A stretch of DNA of 60,331 nt from Paracoccaceae bacterium. GTDB taxonomy: Bacteria > Pseudomonadota > Alphaproteobacteria > Rhodobacterales > Rhodobacteraceae. Made by a program: the position numbers and the translations under genes. Below, in pieces: positions 1 through 7,914 of the stretch. Position 1 is the first letter of the stretch; each line of letters begins with the position of its first letter. The stretch lies in NCBI GenBank assembly GCA_027489355.1, contig JAIXZY010000010.1:1-60331 (forward strand), written 5' to 3'. The notes beneath the pieces were generated by a model. The model searched no databases and had not been told where the DNA came from. It saw only the letters and a program-made list of their open reading frames with translations.

Positions 1-765
1 AGCGTGGGGGTCGAGATGCTCGACCAGCTTGGCCGCGCGCCGGATCTGGTGATCCTGCCTGTGGGTGGGGGCGGGCTGTCCTCGGGCGTGACCGGGTACT
101 TGCGCGAGGCGGCGCCCGCGACGGAGTATCGCTTTGTCGAGCCCTTAGGAGGCGCAAGTCTTGCCGCCGCCCTGCACGCCGGGCGGCCCGAGACGCTGGC
201 GCGGATCAACAGCTTCGTCGATGGGGCGGCGGTTGCGCGAATCGGGGCGAACAACTTTGCGCGGCTGTCCTGGGTCGATCCGGGCCATGTGCTTCTCGCG
301 CCAGAGGATCGCATCTGTGTCACGATGCTCGAGTTTCTCAATATCGAGGGGATCGTGCTGGAACCGGCCGGGGCGCTCGCCGTCGATGTGCTGCCGGAAC
401 TGGCGGACCAGATCGAAGGGAAAACGGTGGTCTGCGTGACCTCCGGCGGCAACTTCGACTTCGAGCGTCTGCCCGAGGTCAAGGAACGCGCCCAGCGGTT
501 TGCTGGGTTGAAGAAGTACTTCATCCTTCGGATGCCGCAGCGGCCCGGGGCCTTGCGCGAGTTCCTCAACCTGCTCGGCCCGGACGACGACATCACCCGG
601 TTCGAATATCTGAAGAAATCCGCGCGCAACTTCGGCTCCGTCCTGATCGGGATCGAGACCAAGACCGCCGGCCACTTCGACGACTTCCGCCGCCGGATGG
701 AGGGCGCTGGCCTTGCCTTCCGCGACATCACCAATGACGAGGCGCTGTCGGAATTCCTGATCTAG
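1..765 (+). CDS. ilvA: Threonine ammonia-lyase (biosynthetic), C-terminal part
   Basis: Deaminates L-threonine to 2-oxobutanoate, the first committed step of isoleucine synthesis, with PLP as cofactor in the cytoplasm. The gene runs in from outside the window, so only the last 254 codons are visible. The fragment begins in the second half of the PLP fold and carries the glycine-rich phosphate-binding loop PVGGGGLSSG (visible residues about 20-30). The lysine-bearing N-terminal part is missing. A compact C-terminal regulatory domain follows, starting at KKYFILRMPQRPGALREF, typical of the shorter single-ACT-like threonine dehydratases. The stop codon overlaps the stop of the convergent Hpt gene by three bases. 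Serine dehydratase is less likely because of the regulatory tail. Confidence 0.93.
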   Translation, partial: SVGVEMLDQLGRAPDLVILPVGGGGLSSGVTGYLREAAPATEYRFVEPLGGASLAAALHAGRPETLARINSFVDGAAVARIGANNFARLSWVDPGHVLLAPEDRICVTMLEFLNIEGIVLEPAGALAVDVLPELADQIEGKTVVCVTSGGNFDFERLPEVKERAQRFAGLKKYFILRMPQRPGALREFLNLLGPDDDITRFEYLKKSARNFGSVLIGIETKTAGHFDDFRRRMEGAGLAFRDITNDEALSEFLI

Positions 766-1103
766 GCCGCGCCCGCCTGCCCGGCCGACAGCCCGCCCAG
801 CAGCCCTGCGCGCGAGGCCTGCCAGACCGCCGCGACCTGCGCCATGTCCACCGGATGCCCGGTCGCGGCCCGCCGCTCGCCCTCCTGGCAGATCGCCGCC
901 AGGTCAGACAGGCCCAGGTTCAGCGCACTGCCTTTCAGAAAGTGCAGCTGCCCCTCTACCTCCTCGGGCGGGAGGCCCGCCACCAACGCCCGCACCGCAC
1001 CTTCCGCTTCGTCCAGGAACATGTCGGCCACCTCGACAAATCCGTCGGCACCGATTTCTTCCCGCAATTCCTCAACCCTCTTCCAGTCGATCATCACAGT
1101 CAC
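762..1103 (-). CDS. Histidine phosphotransfer (Hpt) domain protein
   Basis: A stand-alone Hpt domain of 113 residues, predicted to be a cytoplasmic phosphorelay intermediate shuttling phosphate between receiver domains. The diagnostic motif HFLKGSALNLG places the phospho-accepting histidine at residue 54, inside a short all-helical protein of normal length for the family. It has no kinase or receiver domain of its own. It is transcribed divergently from the REC-PP2C gene 140 bases away, so the two may work in one relay. That partnership is inferred from position only. The cognate kinase is not in the window. Confidence 0.85.
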   Translation of the reverse strand: MTVMIDWKRVEELREEIGADGFVEVADMFLDEAEGAVRALVAGLPPEEVEGQLHFLKGSALNLGLSDLAAICQEGERRAATGHPVDMAQVAAVWQASRAGLLGGLSAGQAGAA

Positions 1104-1231
1104 CCCAAGTCACACCCAAGGCCGCATCCTGTCGCCATCGACCTTAACAATTCGTACCCGACCGCAGGCCAAGCGCCGCGCATTTTAGCTTTCATCCGCC
1201 GTTAAGACCTCGCCCGCAGTCTGTGGCGAAT

Positions 1232-1237
1232 GGAGGT
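1232..1237 (+). promoter_or_regulatory. Shine-Dalgarno site that decides the REC-PP2C start
   Basis: GGAGGT lies six bases before the GTG at 1244. The in-frame GTG at 1223 has no such site, so translation most likely begins at 1244. Confidence 0.6.
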
Positions 1238-1243
1238 CCTGTC

Positions 1244-2506
1244 GTGTTTGCCAGTGTGATGAAGATCGAAAACGGAATGCAGGCGGTCGAGGTGCCGCGT
1301 CACGTGCTGGTCGTCGACGACAGCCGCGCGCAACGGCACATGGTGTCGATGCAGTTGCGTCGCTGGGGGTACCGGGTCTCCGAATGCGAATCGGGGATCG
1401 CCGCGCTGGATCTGTGCCGGTCCGCGGATGTCGACATCATCATCAGCGACTGGATGATGCCCGGACTGAATGGACTGGAATTCTGCCGAGAATTCAGGGC
1501 CTTGGACCGCGAACGCTACGGCTATTTCGTCCTGCTCACCTCCAAGTCCGAAAAGACCGAAATCGCCGACGGGCTGGAAGCCGGGGCAGACGACTTCCTG
1601 ACCAAGCCCGTCGCGTCGAACGAACTGCGCGCCCGCCTGCGCGCGGGGGAGCGGATGCTGGCCATGCAGGCCGAAGTGCTGGCCAAGAACAAGGTCATCG
1701 TCTCGACCCTGGTGGAACTGCAAAAACTTTACGATTCGCTCGACCGCGACCTGATCGAGGCGCGGAAGCTTCAGCAGACGCTCATCCGCGACCGGGTGCG
1801 CGACTATGGCTGGGCGCGGGTATCGCTGATTCTGCGCAACTCGGGCCGGGTGGGCGGCGATCTGGTCGGCAGCTTCCGCGTGGATGAGAATCGGGTCGTT
1901 GTCTATTCCATCGACGTCTCGGGCCACGGCGTCGCCTCGGCGATGATGACGGCGCGGCTGGCCGGCTTCCTGACGGGGTCGTCCCCTGAACAGAACCTCG
2001 CCTTCCAGACCGGGCCGGACGGGGAGCATGTTCTCCTGCCGCCCGCCGCGGTGGTCGACCGCTTCAATCGCCTGATGCTCGACGAAATCCAGGCGGAACA
2101 GTACTTCACGATGGCCTTTGCGGTGATCGACCGCCGGGCTGGCCGTCTTGACCTCGTGCAGGCCGGCCATCCGCACCCCATGCTGATCCGTCGCGACGGT
2201 GCCGTGCAGCGCCTGGGCCACGGCGGGATGCCCATCGGGCTGATCGACGGGGCGGCTTACGACCAGATCACGGTCTCCGTCGCTCCTGGCGACCGGCTGG
2301 TGCTGGTCTCGGACGGCTTCACCGAATGCCCCCTGCCCGAGGGCCGGGATTTCGGCGAGGATGGCCTGATAGACAGCCTGCACCGATCCGCGCATCTGAC
2401 CGGCTCTGACCTGCTGGAGGCGATGGTCTGGGACCTGACGGCCAAGGCGGGGACCGATTCGTTTCCCGATGACGTGTCGGGCATCGTGCTCGACGTGCTA
2501 GAATAG
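1244..2506 (+). CDS. Response regulator with PP2C (SpoIIE-type) phosphatase output domain
   Basis: A receiver domain fused to a serine/threonine phosphatase, 420 residues. The receiver occupies residues 20-140 and is complete: acidic pair D25/D26, phospho-acceptor D69 (ISDWMMPG), T99 and K121. After a linker helix the PP2C/SpoIIE domain begins near residue 185, with metal-binding GGDL and DVSGHG motifs. Such proteins usually dephosphorylate an anti-sigma-factor antagonist in a partner-switching pathway. RbaY of Rhodobacter capsulatus has this architecture, but I cannot show orthology. No anti-sigma or STAS gene is nearby. The Hpt gene faces away across the shared upstream region and may deliver phosphate to D69. 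The 3' end overlaps the convergent Nudix gene by nine bases. Confidence 0.88.
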   Translation: MFASVMKIENGMQAVEVPRHVLVVDDSRAQRHMVSMQLRRWGYRVSECESGIAALDLCRSADVDIIISDWMMPGLNGLEFCREFRALDRERYGYFVLLTSKSEKTEIADGLEAGADDFLTKPVASNELRARLRAGERMLAMQAEVLAKNKVIVSTLVELQKLYDSLDRDLIEARKLQQTLIRDRVRDYGWARVSLILRNSGRVGGDLVGSFRVDENRVVVYSIDVSGHGVASAMMTARLAGFLTGSSPEQNLAFQTGPDGEHVLLPPAAVVDRFNRLMLDEIQAEQYFTMAFAVIDRRAGRLDLVQAGHPHPMLIRRDGAVQRLGHGGMPIGLIDGAAYDQITVSVAPGDRLVLVSDGFTECPLPEGRDFGEDGLIDSLHRSAHLTGSDLLEAMVWDLTAKAGTDSFPDDVSGIVLDVLE

Positions 2507-2932
2507 CCGCGCCAGCATCGCCCGGTCGCCGACATTCCCCAGCCGTACCAGCGCCTCCTCGACCGGCAACCAGACGGCGGTATGTCCGGTCTCTGACGGG
2601 GGTCCCAGCCGCAGCACGGGGCGGGCAAGGTAGACGGTACACAGCTTTTCCGCCCACATGTCGTATTCCGGCATGTAGGTGAACCGCCGGAACACCCCAA
2701 GCTGCCGTCGGATCGCGATTTTCCAGCCGGTCTCCTCGAAGACCTCGCGGTGCAGCGCGGCGAGCGGCTGTTCGCCCTTGTCGATCCCGCCGCCGGGCAG
2801 CTGGAACTCTGGCACCGGCTGGGCCTGGTGGGTGGCCAGGATATGGTCGCCCTGCAGCAGCACCGCGTAGACGCCGGGACGCCGCCGATAGCTCTGCCCC
2901 GCCTTCACCGGCTCGCCATAGCGTCGGATCAT
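2498..2932 (-). CDS. Nudix hydrolase, substrate unknown
   Basis: A 144-residue Nudix-fold pyrophosphohydrolase. The Nudix box is complete at residues 48-70 (G48, E54, R62, E63, E66, E67, G69), so the protein should hydrolyse a nucleoside diphosphate linked to another moiety, using Mg or Mn. Nothing in the sequence fixes the substrate. The gene overlaps the end of the REC-PP2C gene tail to tail and starts 78 bases upstream of, and divergent from, hslO. That gap holds an AT-richer TATATAGG segment which could be a promoter element. Confidence 0.85.
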   Translation of the reverse strand: MIRRYGEPVKAGQSYRRRPGVYAVLLQGDHILATHQAQPVPEFQLPGGGIDKGEQPLAALHREVFEETGWKIAIRRQLGVFRRFTYMPEYDMWAEKLCTVYLARPVLRLGPPSETGHTAVWLPVEEALVRLGNVGDRAMLARLF

Positions 2933-3010
2933 GCCACCCCCTTGGACCTTCGGTTGCCGTGCCTATATAGGCGCGGTATGCCAGCAACTGGCACCATCAG
3001 GAAATCCCCT

Positions 3011-3997
3011 ATGACCACTGGTTCGCAGATCGCCTGGGACGATACCGTCCTGCCATTCCAACTGGACGCCTCGGGCATCCGCGGCCGTGTCGCGCGGCTG
3101 GACGGTGTGCTGGACCAGGTCCTGAAGCAGCACGCCTACCCCTCGGTGATCGAGGCGCTGGTGGCCGAGACCGCACTTCTCACCGCGCTGATCGGCCAGA
3201 CCATCAAGCTGCGCTGGAAACTGTCGCTGCAGGTCCGCGGCAAGGGTGCCGCCCGGCTGATTGCGACCGACTACTACGGCCCGACGTCCGACGGCGAGCC
3301 CGCCCGCATCCGCGCCTACGCGAGTTACGACGCCGACCGGCTGGACCCGACCGCCGACCCGTTCTCCCAGATTGGCGAGGGCTATTTCGCCGTGATGATC
3401 GACCAGGGCGAGGGCATGCTTCCCTACCAGGGCTTCACCCCCATCGCCGGGAAAAGCCTGTCCGACTGCGCGCAGACCTACTTTGCCCAGTCCGAGCAGA
3501 TCCCGACCCGCTTCCAGCTGGCCTACGGCGAAAGCGCCGAGCCGGGCCGCCCGCTGCACTGGCGCGCGGGGGGCATCATGCTGCAACACATGCCTGCCGT
3601 GGGCGGGGTCGCGGCCGAACAGGGCAGCGGCGAAGGCGGGCTTCTGACCCATGCCGACATCCTGGGCGGGGCCGAGTCGGACGACTGGAACCGCGCGAAC
3701 CTGCTGCTCGACACCGTCGAGACGCTGGAGATGATCGGCCCCTCGGTCCCCCCGACCGACCTGCTCGTGCGTCTTTTCCACGAGGAAGGCCCCCGCGTGT
3801 TCGATGCCCAGCCCGTCCGCTTCGGCTGTTCCTGCAGCGAGGACAAGGTGCGCAACACCATGTCGATCTACAGCCAGAAGGACATCGCCAAGATGACCAC
3901 CGAGGCCGGGGTCGTCACCGCCGACTGCCAGTTCTGCGGCGCGCATTACGAGCTGGACCCCAAGACGCTGGGCTTCGAGGGGGTCCAGCCGGAATGA
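3011..3997 (+). CDS. hslO: Hsp33 redox-regulated molecular chaperone
   Basis: Cytoplasmic holdase chaperone activated by oxidative unfolding. The protein has 328 residues, slightly longer than the E. coli form. The redox switch is visible at the C-terminus: C273-S-C275 and C306-Q-F-C309, the four zinc ligands. The N-terminal Hsp33 fold carries the family-typical RGRVARLDGVLDQVL segment. ATG at 3011 was chosen because the family N-terminus fits there, an AGGAAA stretch precedes it, and longer in-frame versions would run into the divergent Nudix gene. The stop overlaps the next start (ATGA), so hslO, the CoA-type Nudix gene and cca look like one translationally coupled operon. Confidence 0.94.
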   Translation: MTTGSQIAWDDTVLPFQLDASGIRGRVARLDGVLDQVLKQHAYPSVIEALVAETALLTALIGQTIKLRWKLSLQVRGKGAARLIATDYYGPTSDGEPARIRAYASYDADRLDPTADPFSQIGEGYFAVMIDQGEGMLPYQGFTPIAGKSLSDCAQTYFAQSEQIPTRFQLAYGESAEPGRPLHWRAGGIMLQHMPAVGGVAAEQGSGEGGLLTHADILGGAESDDWNRANLLLDTVETLEMIGPSVPPTDLLVRLFHEEGPRVFDAQPVRFGCSCSEDKVRNTMSIYSQKDIAKMTTEAGVVTADCQFCGAHYELDPKTLGFEGVQPE

Positions 3998-4590
3998 CCG
4001 AGACCGAGGCAGCCCTCCGCGCGGCACTGGCCCGCCCGGCCGGGCCGTCCTCGGATTTCGACCTTAACCCCGGCATCCGCCCGTCGGCGGACAAGCCCCT
4101 ACGCCCCGCCGCCGTTCTGGTCCCGGTCTGGCTGCGACCCGAGGGGGCCGCGCTGATCCTGACCAAGCGGTCCTCGCATCTCAAGCACCATCCGGGCCAG
4201 ATCGCGCTGCCCGGCGGGAAGGTCGACCCCACCGATTCCGGTCCCGAGGCCGCCGCCCTGCGCGAAACCTGGGAGGAGATCGGCCTTCCGCCCGACCGTG
4301 TCGAGATCCTTGGCACCCTGCCGGTCCACGAAACCGTCACCGGCTTCGCGGTCACCCCTTTCGTCGGCCTGATCCGCGGCCCCTTCGATCCCACGCCGGA
4401 AGCCGGCGAGGTGGACGAGGTCTTCACCGTCCCCCTGTCCCACGTCCTGACGCCGTCTCGCTTCGCGATCGAGCGCCGGCGCTGGATGGGCGTCTGGCGG
4501 CGCTACTATGCCGTTCCCTACGGCCCCTACTACATCTGGGGCGCCACCGCGCGGATCCTGCGCGGCCTTTCCAGGCGGGTGGAGCTGTGA
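3994..4590 (+). CDS. Nudix hydrolase, CoA pyrophosphatase (NudL) type
   Basis: A 198-residue Nudix protein of the CoA-diphosphatase group, expected to cleave CoA or its derivatives to phosphopantetheine and 3',5'-ADP. The segment LTKRSSHLKHHPGQIALPGG just before the Nudix box matches the group signature, and the box continues through EAAALRETWEEIGL. It sits between hslO and cca with a four-base overlap at each end (ATGA, GTGA), so it is co-translated with them. The substrate is assigned from the family signature, not from anything else in the context. Confidence 0.87.
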   Translation: MTETEAALRAALARPAGPSSDFDLNPGIRPSADKPLRPAAVLVPVWLRPEGAALILTKRSSHLKHHPGQIALPGGKVDPTDSGPEAAALRETWEEIGLPPDRVEILGTLPVHETVTGFAVTPFVGLIRGPFDPTPEAGEVDEVFTVPLSHVLTPSRFAIERRRWMGVWRRYYAVPYGPYYIWGATARILRGLSRRVEL

Positions 4591-5744
4591 AGATCGTGGC
4601 CGACAGGATCGCGGGCGACTGGATGTCTGATCCGGGGACGCAAGACCTTATGCGAAGCCTGGAAGCCGCGGGATACAAGGCGCTTTTCGTCGGTGGCTGC
4701 GTCCGCAACGCCCTGCTGCGCGAACCTGTCAGCGACGTGGACATCAGCACCGACGCCACGCCGGACGCCGTCACCGCCATTGCCGCGGCCGCGGGCTTCA
4801 AGCCCGTCCCCACCGGCATCGACCACGGCACCGTCACCGTCGTCGTGCAGGGCAAACCGCACGAGATCACCACCTTCCGCCGCGACGTCGAAACCGATGG
4901 CCGGCGCGCCGTGGTGGCCTTCTCGACCCGGATTGAGGAGGACGCGCAGCGCCGCGACTTCACGATGAACGCGCTGTACGCCGACCGGCAGGGGCAGGTC
5001 ATCGATCCCCTGCACGGCCTCCCCGACCTGCAGGCCCGCCGCGTCCGCTTCGTCGGCGACGCCGAGACGCGCATTCGCGAGGATTACCTCCGCATCCTGC
5101 GCTTCTTCCGCTTCCACGCGGCCTACGGCGACCCGGATGCGGGCCTTGATGCCGAGGGCCTTGCCGCCTGCGCCGCGCTGGCCGAAGGGCTAGACGGCAT
5201 CTCGCGCGAACGCATTCATGCCGAGTTGCGCAAGCTTCTGTCTGCCCGCGACCCGGCCCCGTCCGTCGCCGCCATGTCCCACGCGGGCATTCTGACCCGC
5301 ATCCTTCCCGGAGCCGACCCGCGCGGTCTTGCGCCGCTGGTCCACCTCGAGGCCGGCGAAGACCCGCGCTGGCTGCGCCGACTTGCGGTGCTGGGGGGCG
5401 ACACCTCCGACCTGCGCCTGTCCAAGGCCGAAATGCGCGACCTCTCTGCCCTGCGCGCGGCCGTCGAGTCCCCCGCGACCCCCGCCGCGCTGGGCTGGCG
5501 GCTTGGCGAACATCTCGCCCGCGATGCCATCCTCGCCCGCGCGGCGCTCCTGGAGTCTCCCCTGCCAGGGAACTGGCGGGTCGAAGCAACGCGCGGCGCC
5601 AAGGCCCGCTTCCCTGTCACTGCCGCCGACCTCATGCCCGCCCTCCAGGGCGAGGCGCTGGGCGCCCGGCTCAAGCAGCTGGAAGCCCGCTGGCTTGCAT
5701 CGGACCTTGCCCTGACGCGCGAGGAGCTGCTGAAAGGGGCGTGA
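4587..5744 (+). CDS. cca: CCA tRNA nucleotidyltransferase
   Basis: Adds or repairs the 3'-CCA end of tRNAs, or is a closely related poly(A)-polymerase-family enzyme, in the cytoplasm. 385 residues. The nucleotidyltransferase head shows GGCVRNALL followed by DVDISTD, with the two metal-binding aspartates, and then the RRDFTMNALY and RFVGDAETRIREDYLRILRF blocks typical of class II CCA enzymes. The start is GTG at 4587, overlapping the previous stop (GTGA). A separate poly(A) polymerase role cannot be excluded from sequence alone, but alphaproteobacterial genes of this kind are normally CCA-adding. Confidence 0.92.
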   Translation: MKIVADRIAGDWMSDPGTQDLMRSLEAAGYKALFVGGCVRNALLREPVSDVDISTDATPDAVTAIAAAAGFKPVPTGIDHGTVTVVVQGKPHEITTFRRDVETDGRRAVVAFSTRIEEDAQRRDFTMNALYADRQGQVIDPLHGLPDLQARRVRFVGDAETRIREDYLRILRFFRFHAAYGDPDAGLDAEGLAACAALAEGLDGISRERIHAELRKLLSARDPAPSVAAMSHAGILTRILPGADPRGLAPLVHLEAGEDPRWLRRLAVLGGDTSDLRLSKAEMRDLSALRAAVESPATPAALGWRLGEHLARDAILARAALLESPLPGNWRVEATRGAKARFPVTAADLMPALQGEALGARLKQLEARWLASDLALTREELLKGA

Positions 5745-5794
5745 CAATCTGCCGCAACTGCGCTACGGATACCGCACCCCAGAAGGAGACAGGC

Positions 5795-5827
5795 ATGGAA
5801 CACGGGATCTCACATCAGCTCGCCTGA
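5795..5827 (+). CDS. Possible 10-codon upstream ORF or leader peptide
   Basis: ATG to TGA encodes MEHGISHQLA. It is preceded by a strong AGAAGGAGA Shine-Dalgarno sequence with ideal spacing, which is better than the site in front of the ABC exporter that follows 77 bases later. A small stem (5846-5850 with 5865-5869) lies between the two starts. The arrangement resembles a translational attenuator, but the peptide has no obvious run of regulatory codons. Chance is a real alternative for so short a frame. Confidence 0.3.
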   Translation: MEHGISHQLA

Positions 5828-5845
5828 GTTGACCGGTCCCGTCGT

Positions 5846-5869
5846 GGCGGTAGCTCACCAGCCCCCGCC
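5846..5869 (+). promoter_or_regulatory. Small stem-loop in the ABC exporter leader
   Basis: GGCGG at 5846-5850 can pair with CCGCC at 5865-5869 across a 14-base loop, between the 10-codon upstream ORF and the exporter start. It is weak on its own and listed only because of its position. Confidence 0.25.
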
Positions 5870-5904
5870 AGAACCCATTGCTCCAGTCCTTTCAGGGTCT
5901 TCCC

Positions 5905-7752
5905 ATGTTCCGCTTCCTTGAAAACCTCGTCGATCCCTATCAGCCCTATGCCGAGCAGGACGCCCCGCCGCGCAAGCTGTGGCCCTTCCTGCGCGACTAT
6001 GTGCGCGCCTTCCGCAAGGTCTTTGCCGTCACGGCGGTGTTCTCCATCGGCAACGGCGTCCTCGACATCGGCCTGATCTGGTACCTGGGCCGCCTTGTCG
6101 ACCTGATGTCCGGCCAGACGCCGCAGGCCTTCCTCGCTGCCCACTGGACCGAGATCCTGGTAGTGGCCTTCGTCGTGGTCTTTGTCCGTCCCCTTGTCGC
6201 AGGCGGGGCCGTGGGCCTTTTGCACAACACGATCCTGACGAATTTCGGCACCATGATGCGCTGGCGCGCGCACCGCCATGTCCTGCGCCAGCCGGTCGGC
6301 TGGTTCGAAAGCGACTTCGCGGGCCGGATCGCCAACCGGATCATGCAGGCGCCCCCCGCCGCCGGGGACGCGGTGTTCCAGGTCTTCGACATGGCGGCCT
6401 TCGCCTGCACCACCTTCGTCGGCGCTTTGCTCATGCTGGCGGATGCCGACCCCCGCCTGATGGTCCCGCTCATCCTCTGGCTGGTGGGCTACCTGTCGCT
6501 GATGCGCTGGACCATCCGCCGCGCCGGCCCCGCCGCCACCGCCTCGTCCGAAGCGCGGTCGGCCGTCACGGGCCGGGTGGTGGACAGCTACACCAACATC
6601 CATTCCGTCAAGCTCTTCGCCCACCAGGACCAGGAACTCGACTACGCCAAGGAAGCCATCGAGGCCGCCCGCACCGCCTTCCAGAAGGAAATGCGGATCG
6701 TCACCAAGATGGACATCGTCCTGACCACGCTGAACGGGCTGATGATCCTGGGCGTCTCGGGCCTTGCCATGTGGCTCTGGGCCCATGACCTTGCGACCGT
6801 GGGCGTCGTCGCTTCGGCCGTGGCGCTGGTCTTGCGGCTGCATTCGATGACCTACTGGATCATGTGGGCCTCGACCCAGCTGGTCCAGAACCTCGGCACG
6901 CTGGCCGAAGGGATGGAGACGATCGCCCAGCCCGTCAGCCTGACCGACAAGCCCGACGCCAGGCCGCTGGCCTTCAGCCGAGGGCTGTTGGAGCTGAAGG
7001 ATGTCTCGCACCACTACGGTCGCGGGTTCGGTGGGTTGAAGAACGTCAGCCTGACCATCCGCCCCGGCGAGAAGATCGGCGTCGTCGGCCGTTCCGGTGC
7101 CGGGAAATCCACGCTGGTCAAACTGATCCTGCGCTTCTACGACACCGAAAGCGGCGCGATCCTGATCGACGGGCAGAACATCAGCGACGTGACGCAGGAA
7201 AGCCTCCGCCAGAAGATCGGCATGGTGCAGCAGGACTCGTCGCTCCTCCACCGCTCCGTCCGCGACAACATCCTTTACGGCCGACCCGAGGCGACGGAAG
7301 CCGAGATGATCGCCGCCGCAAAGAAGGCCGAGGCGCATGACTTCATCCTGACGCTCGAAGACCCTCAGGGCCGCAAGGGCTATGACGCCCATGTCGGCGA
7401 ACGGGGGGTCAAGCTGTCGGGCGGTCAGCGCCAGCGCGTCGCCATCGCCCGCGTGATCCTGAAGGACGCCCCGATCCTGATCCTGGACGAAGCGACCAGC
7501 GCCTTGGACTCCGAGGCCGAAGCCGCCATCCAGGGCGCGCTTTACGGGGTGATGGAGGGGAAAACGGTCATCGCCATCGCCCACCGCCTCTCCACCATCG
7601 CCGCGATGGACCGGATCGTGGTGCTGGAGGACGGCGAGGTGGTCGAGGACGGCCCGCATGCCGAGCTTCTCCGCAAGGGCGGCCTTTACGCCCGCTTCTG
7701 GGCGCGGCAATCGGGCGGCTTCATCGGCCTGGAAGAGGAAGCGGCAGAGTAG
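5905..7752 (+). CDS. ABC exporter, fused permease and ATPase (first of a tandem pair)
   Basis: A type IV (MsbA/multidrug-like) half-transporter of 615 residues in the inner membrane. About six membrane spans fill residues 30-310, followed by one nucleotide-binding domain. Walker A is GRSGAGKST near 395, the signature LSGGQRQ near 504, Walker B ILILDEATSALD near 523, and the switch histidine lies in IAHRLST near 557. All catalytic residues are canonical. ATG at 5905 is preferred over the TTG at 5878 because AGGG sits eight bases upstream and the protein family begins near MFRFLENLVDP. The next gene is a diverged copy with the same C-terminal QSGGFIG tail, so the two may form a heterodimer. The substrate is unknown. 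Confidence 0.88.
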   Translation: MFRFLENLVDPYQPYAEQDAPPRKLWPFLRDYVRAFRKVFAVTAVFSIGNGVLDIGLIWYLGRLVDLMSGQTPQAFLAAHWTEILVVAFVVVFVRPLVAGGAVGLLHNTILTNFGTMMRWRAHRHVLRQPVGWFESDFAGRIANRIMQAPPAAGDAVFQVFDMAAFACTTFVGALLMLADADPRLMVPLILWLVGYLSLMRWTIRRAGPAATASSEARSAVTGRVVDSYTNIHSVKLFAHQDQELDYAKEAIEAARTAFQKEMRIVTKMDIVLTTLNGLMILGVSGLAMWLWAHDLATVGVVASAVALVLRLHSMTYWIMWASTQLVQNLGTLAEGMETIAQPVSLTDKPDARPLAFSRGLLELKDVSHHYGRGFGGLKNVSLTIRPGEKIGVVGRSGAGKSTLVKLILRFYDTESGAILIDGQNISDVTQESLRQKIGMVQQDSSLLHRSVRDNILYGRPEATEAEMIAAAKKAEAHDFILTLEDPQGRKGYDAHVGERGVKLSGGQRQRVAIARVILKDAPILILDEATSALDSEAEAAIQGALYGVMEGKTVIAIAHRLSTIAAMDRIVVLEDGEVVEDGPHAELLRKGGLYARFWARQSGGFIGLEEEAAE

Positions 7753-7755
7753 AAA

Positions 7756-7823
7756 CCCCGCCCCGGACTTGATCCGGGGCCTCCCTTCAGCCCAGGAGGT
7801 CCCGGATCACGTCCGGGACGGGG
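7756..7823. repeat. Palindromic cloverleaf repeat between the two ABC genes
   Basis: Sixty-eight bases fold into four contiguous helices with no unpaired base at the junction. The closing stem is CCCCG 7756-7760 with CGGGG 7819-7823. Arm 1 is CCCCGGA 7761-7767 with TCCGGGG 7773-7779. Arm 2 is CCTCC 7780-7784 with GGAGG 7795-7799. Arm 3 is TCCCGGA 7800-7806 with TCCGGGA 7812-7818. Similar units, which translate as PDLIRG and VPD.VRDG, are familiar as dispersed intergenic repeats in alphaproteobacteria. Only one copy is in this window. Confidence 0.85.
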
Positions 7824-7914
7824 ATCCCCATCAACCGCCACCACACAGGGAACTGACCACCCCCGCACAGCGTAAACCCTTGCTTCCGCCCAAGGACCGG
7901 CCTACCTCTCCCCC

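Noticed and set aside
1144-1205. TTAAC and GTTAA half-sites in the Hpt/REC-PP2C intergenic region as a CtrA site
   Set aside because: The half-sites are over 50 bases apart, not the seven-base spacing CtrA needs.
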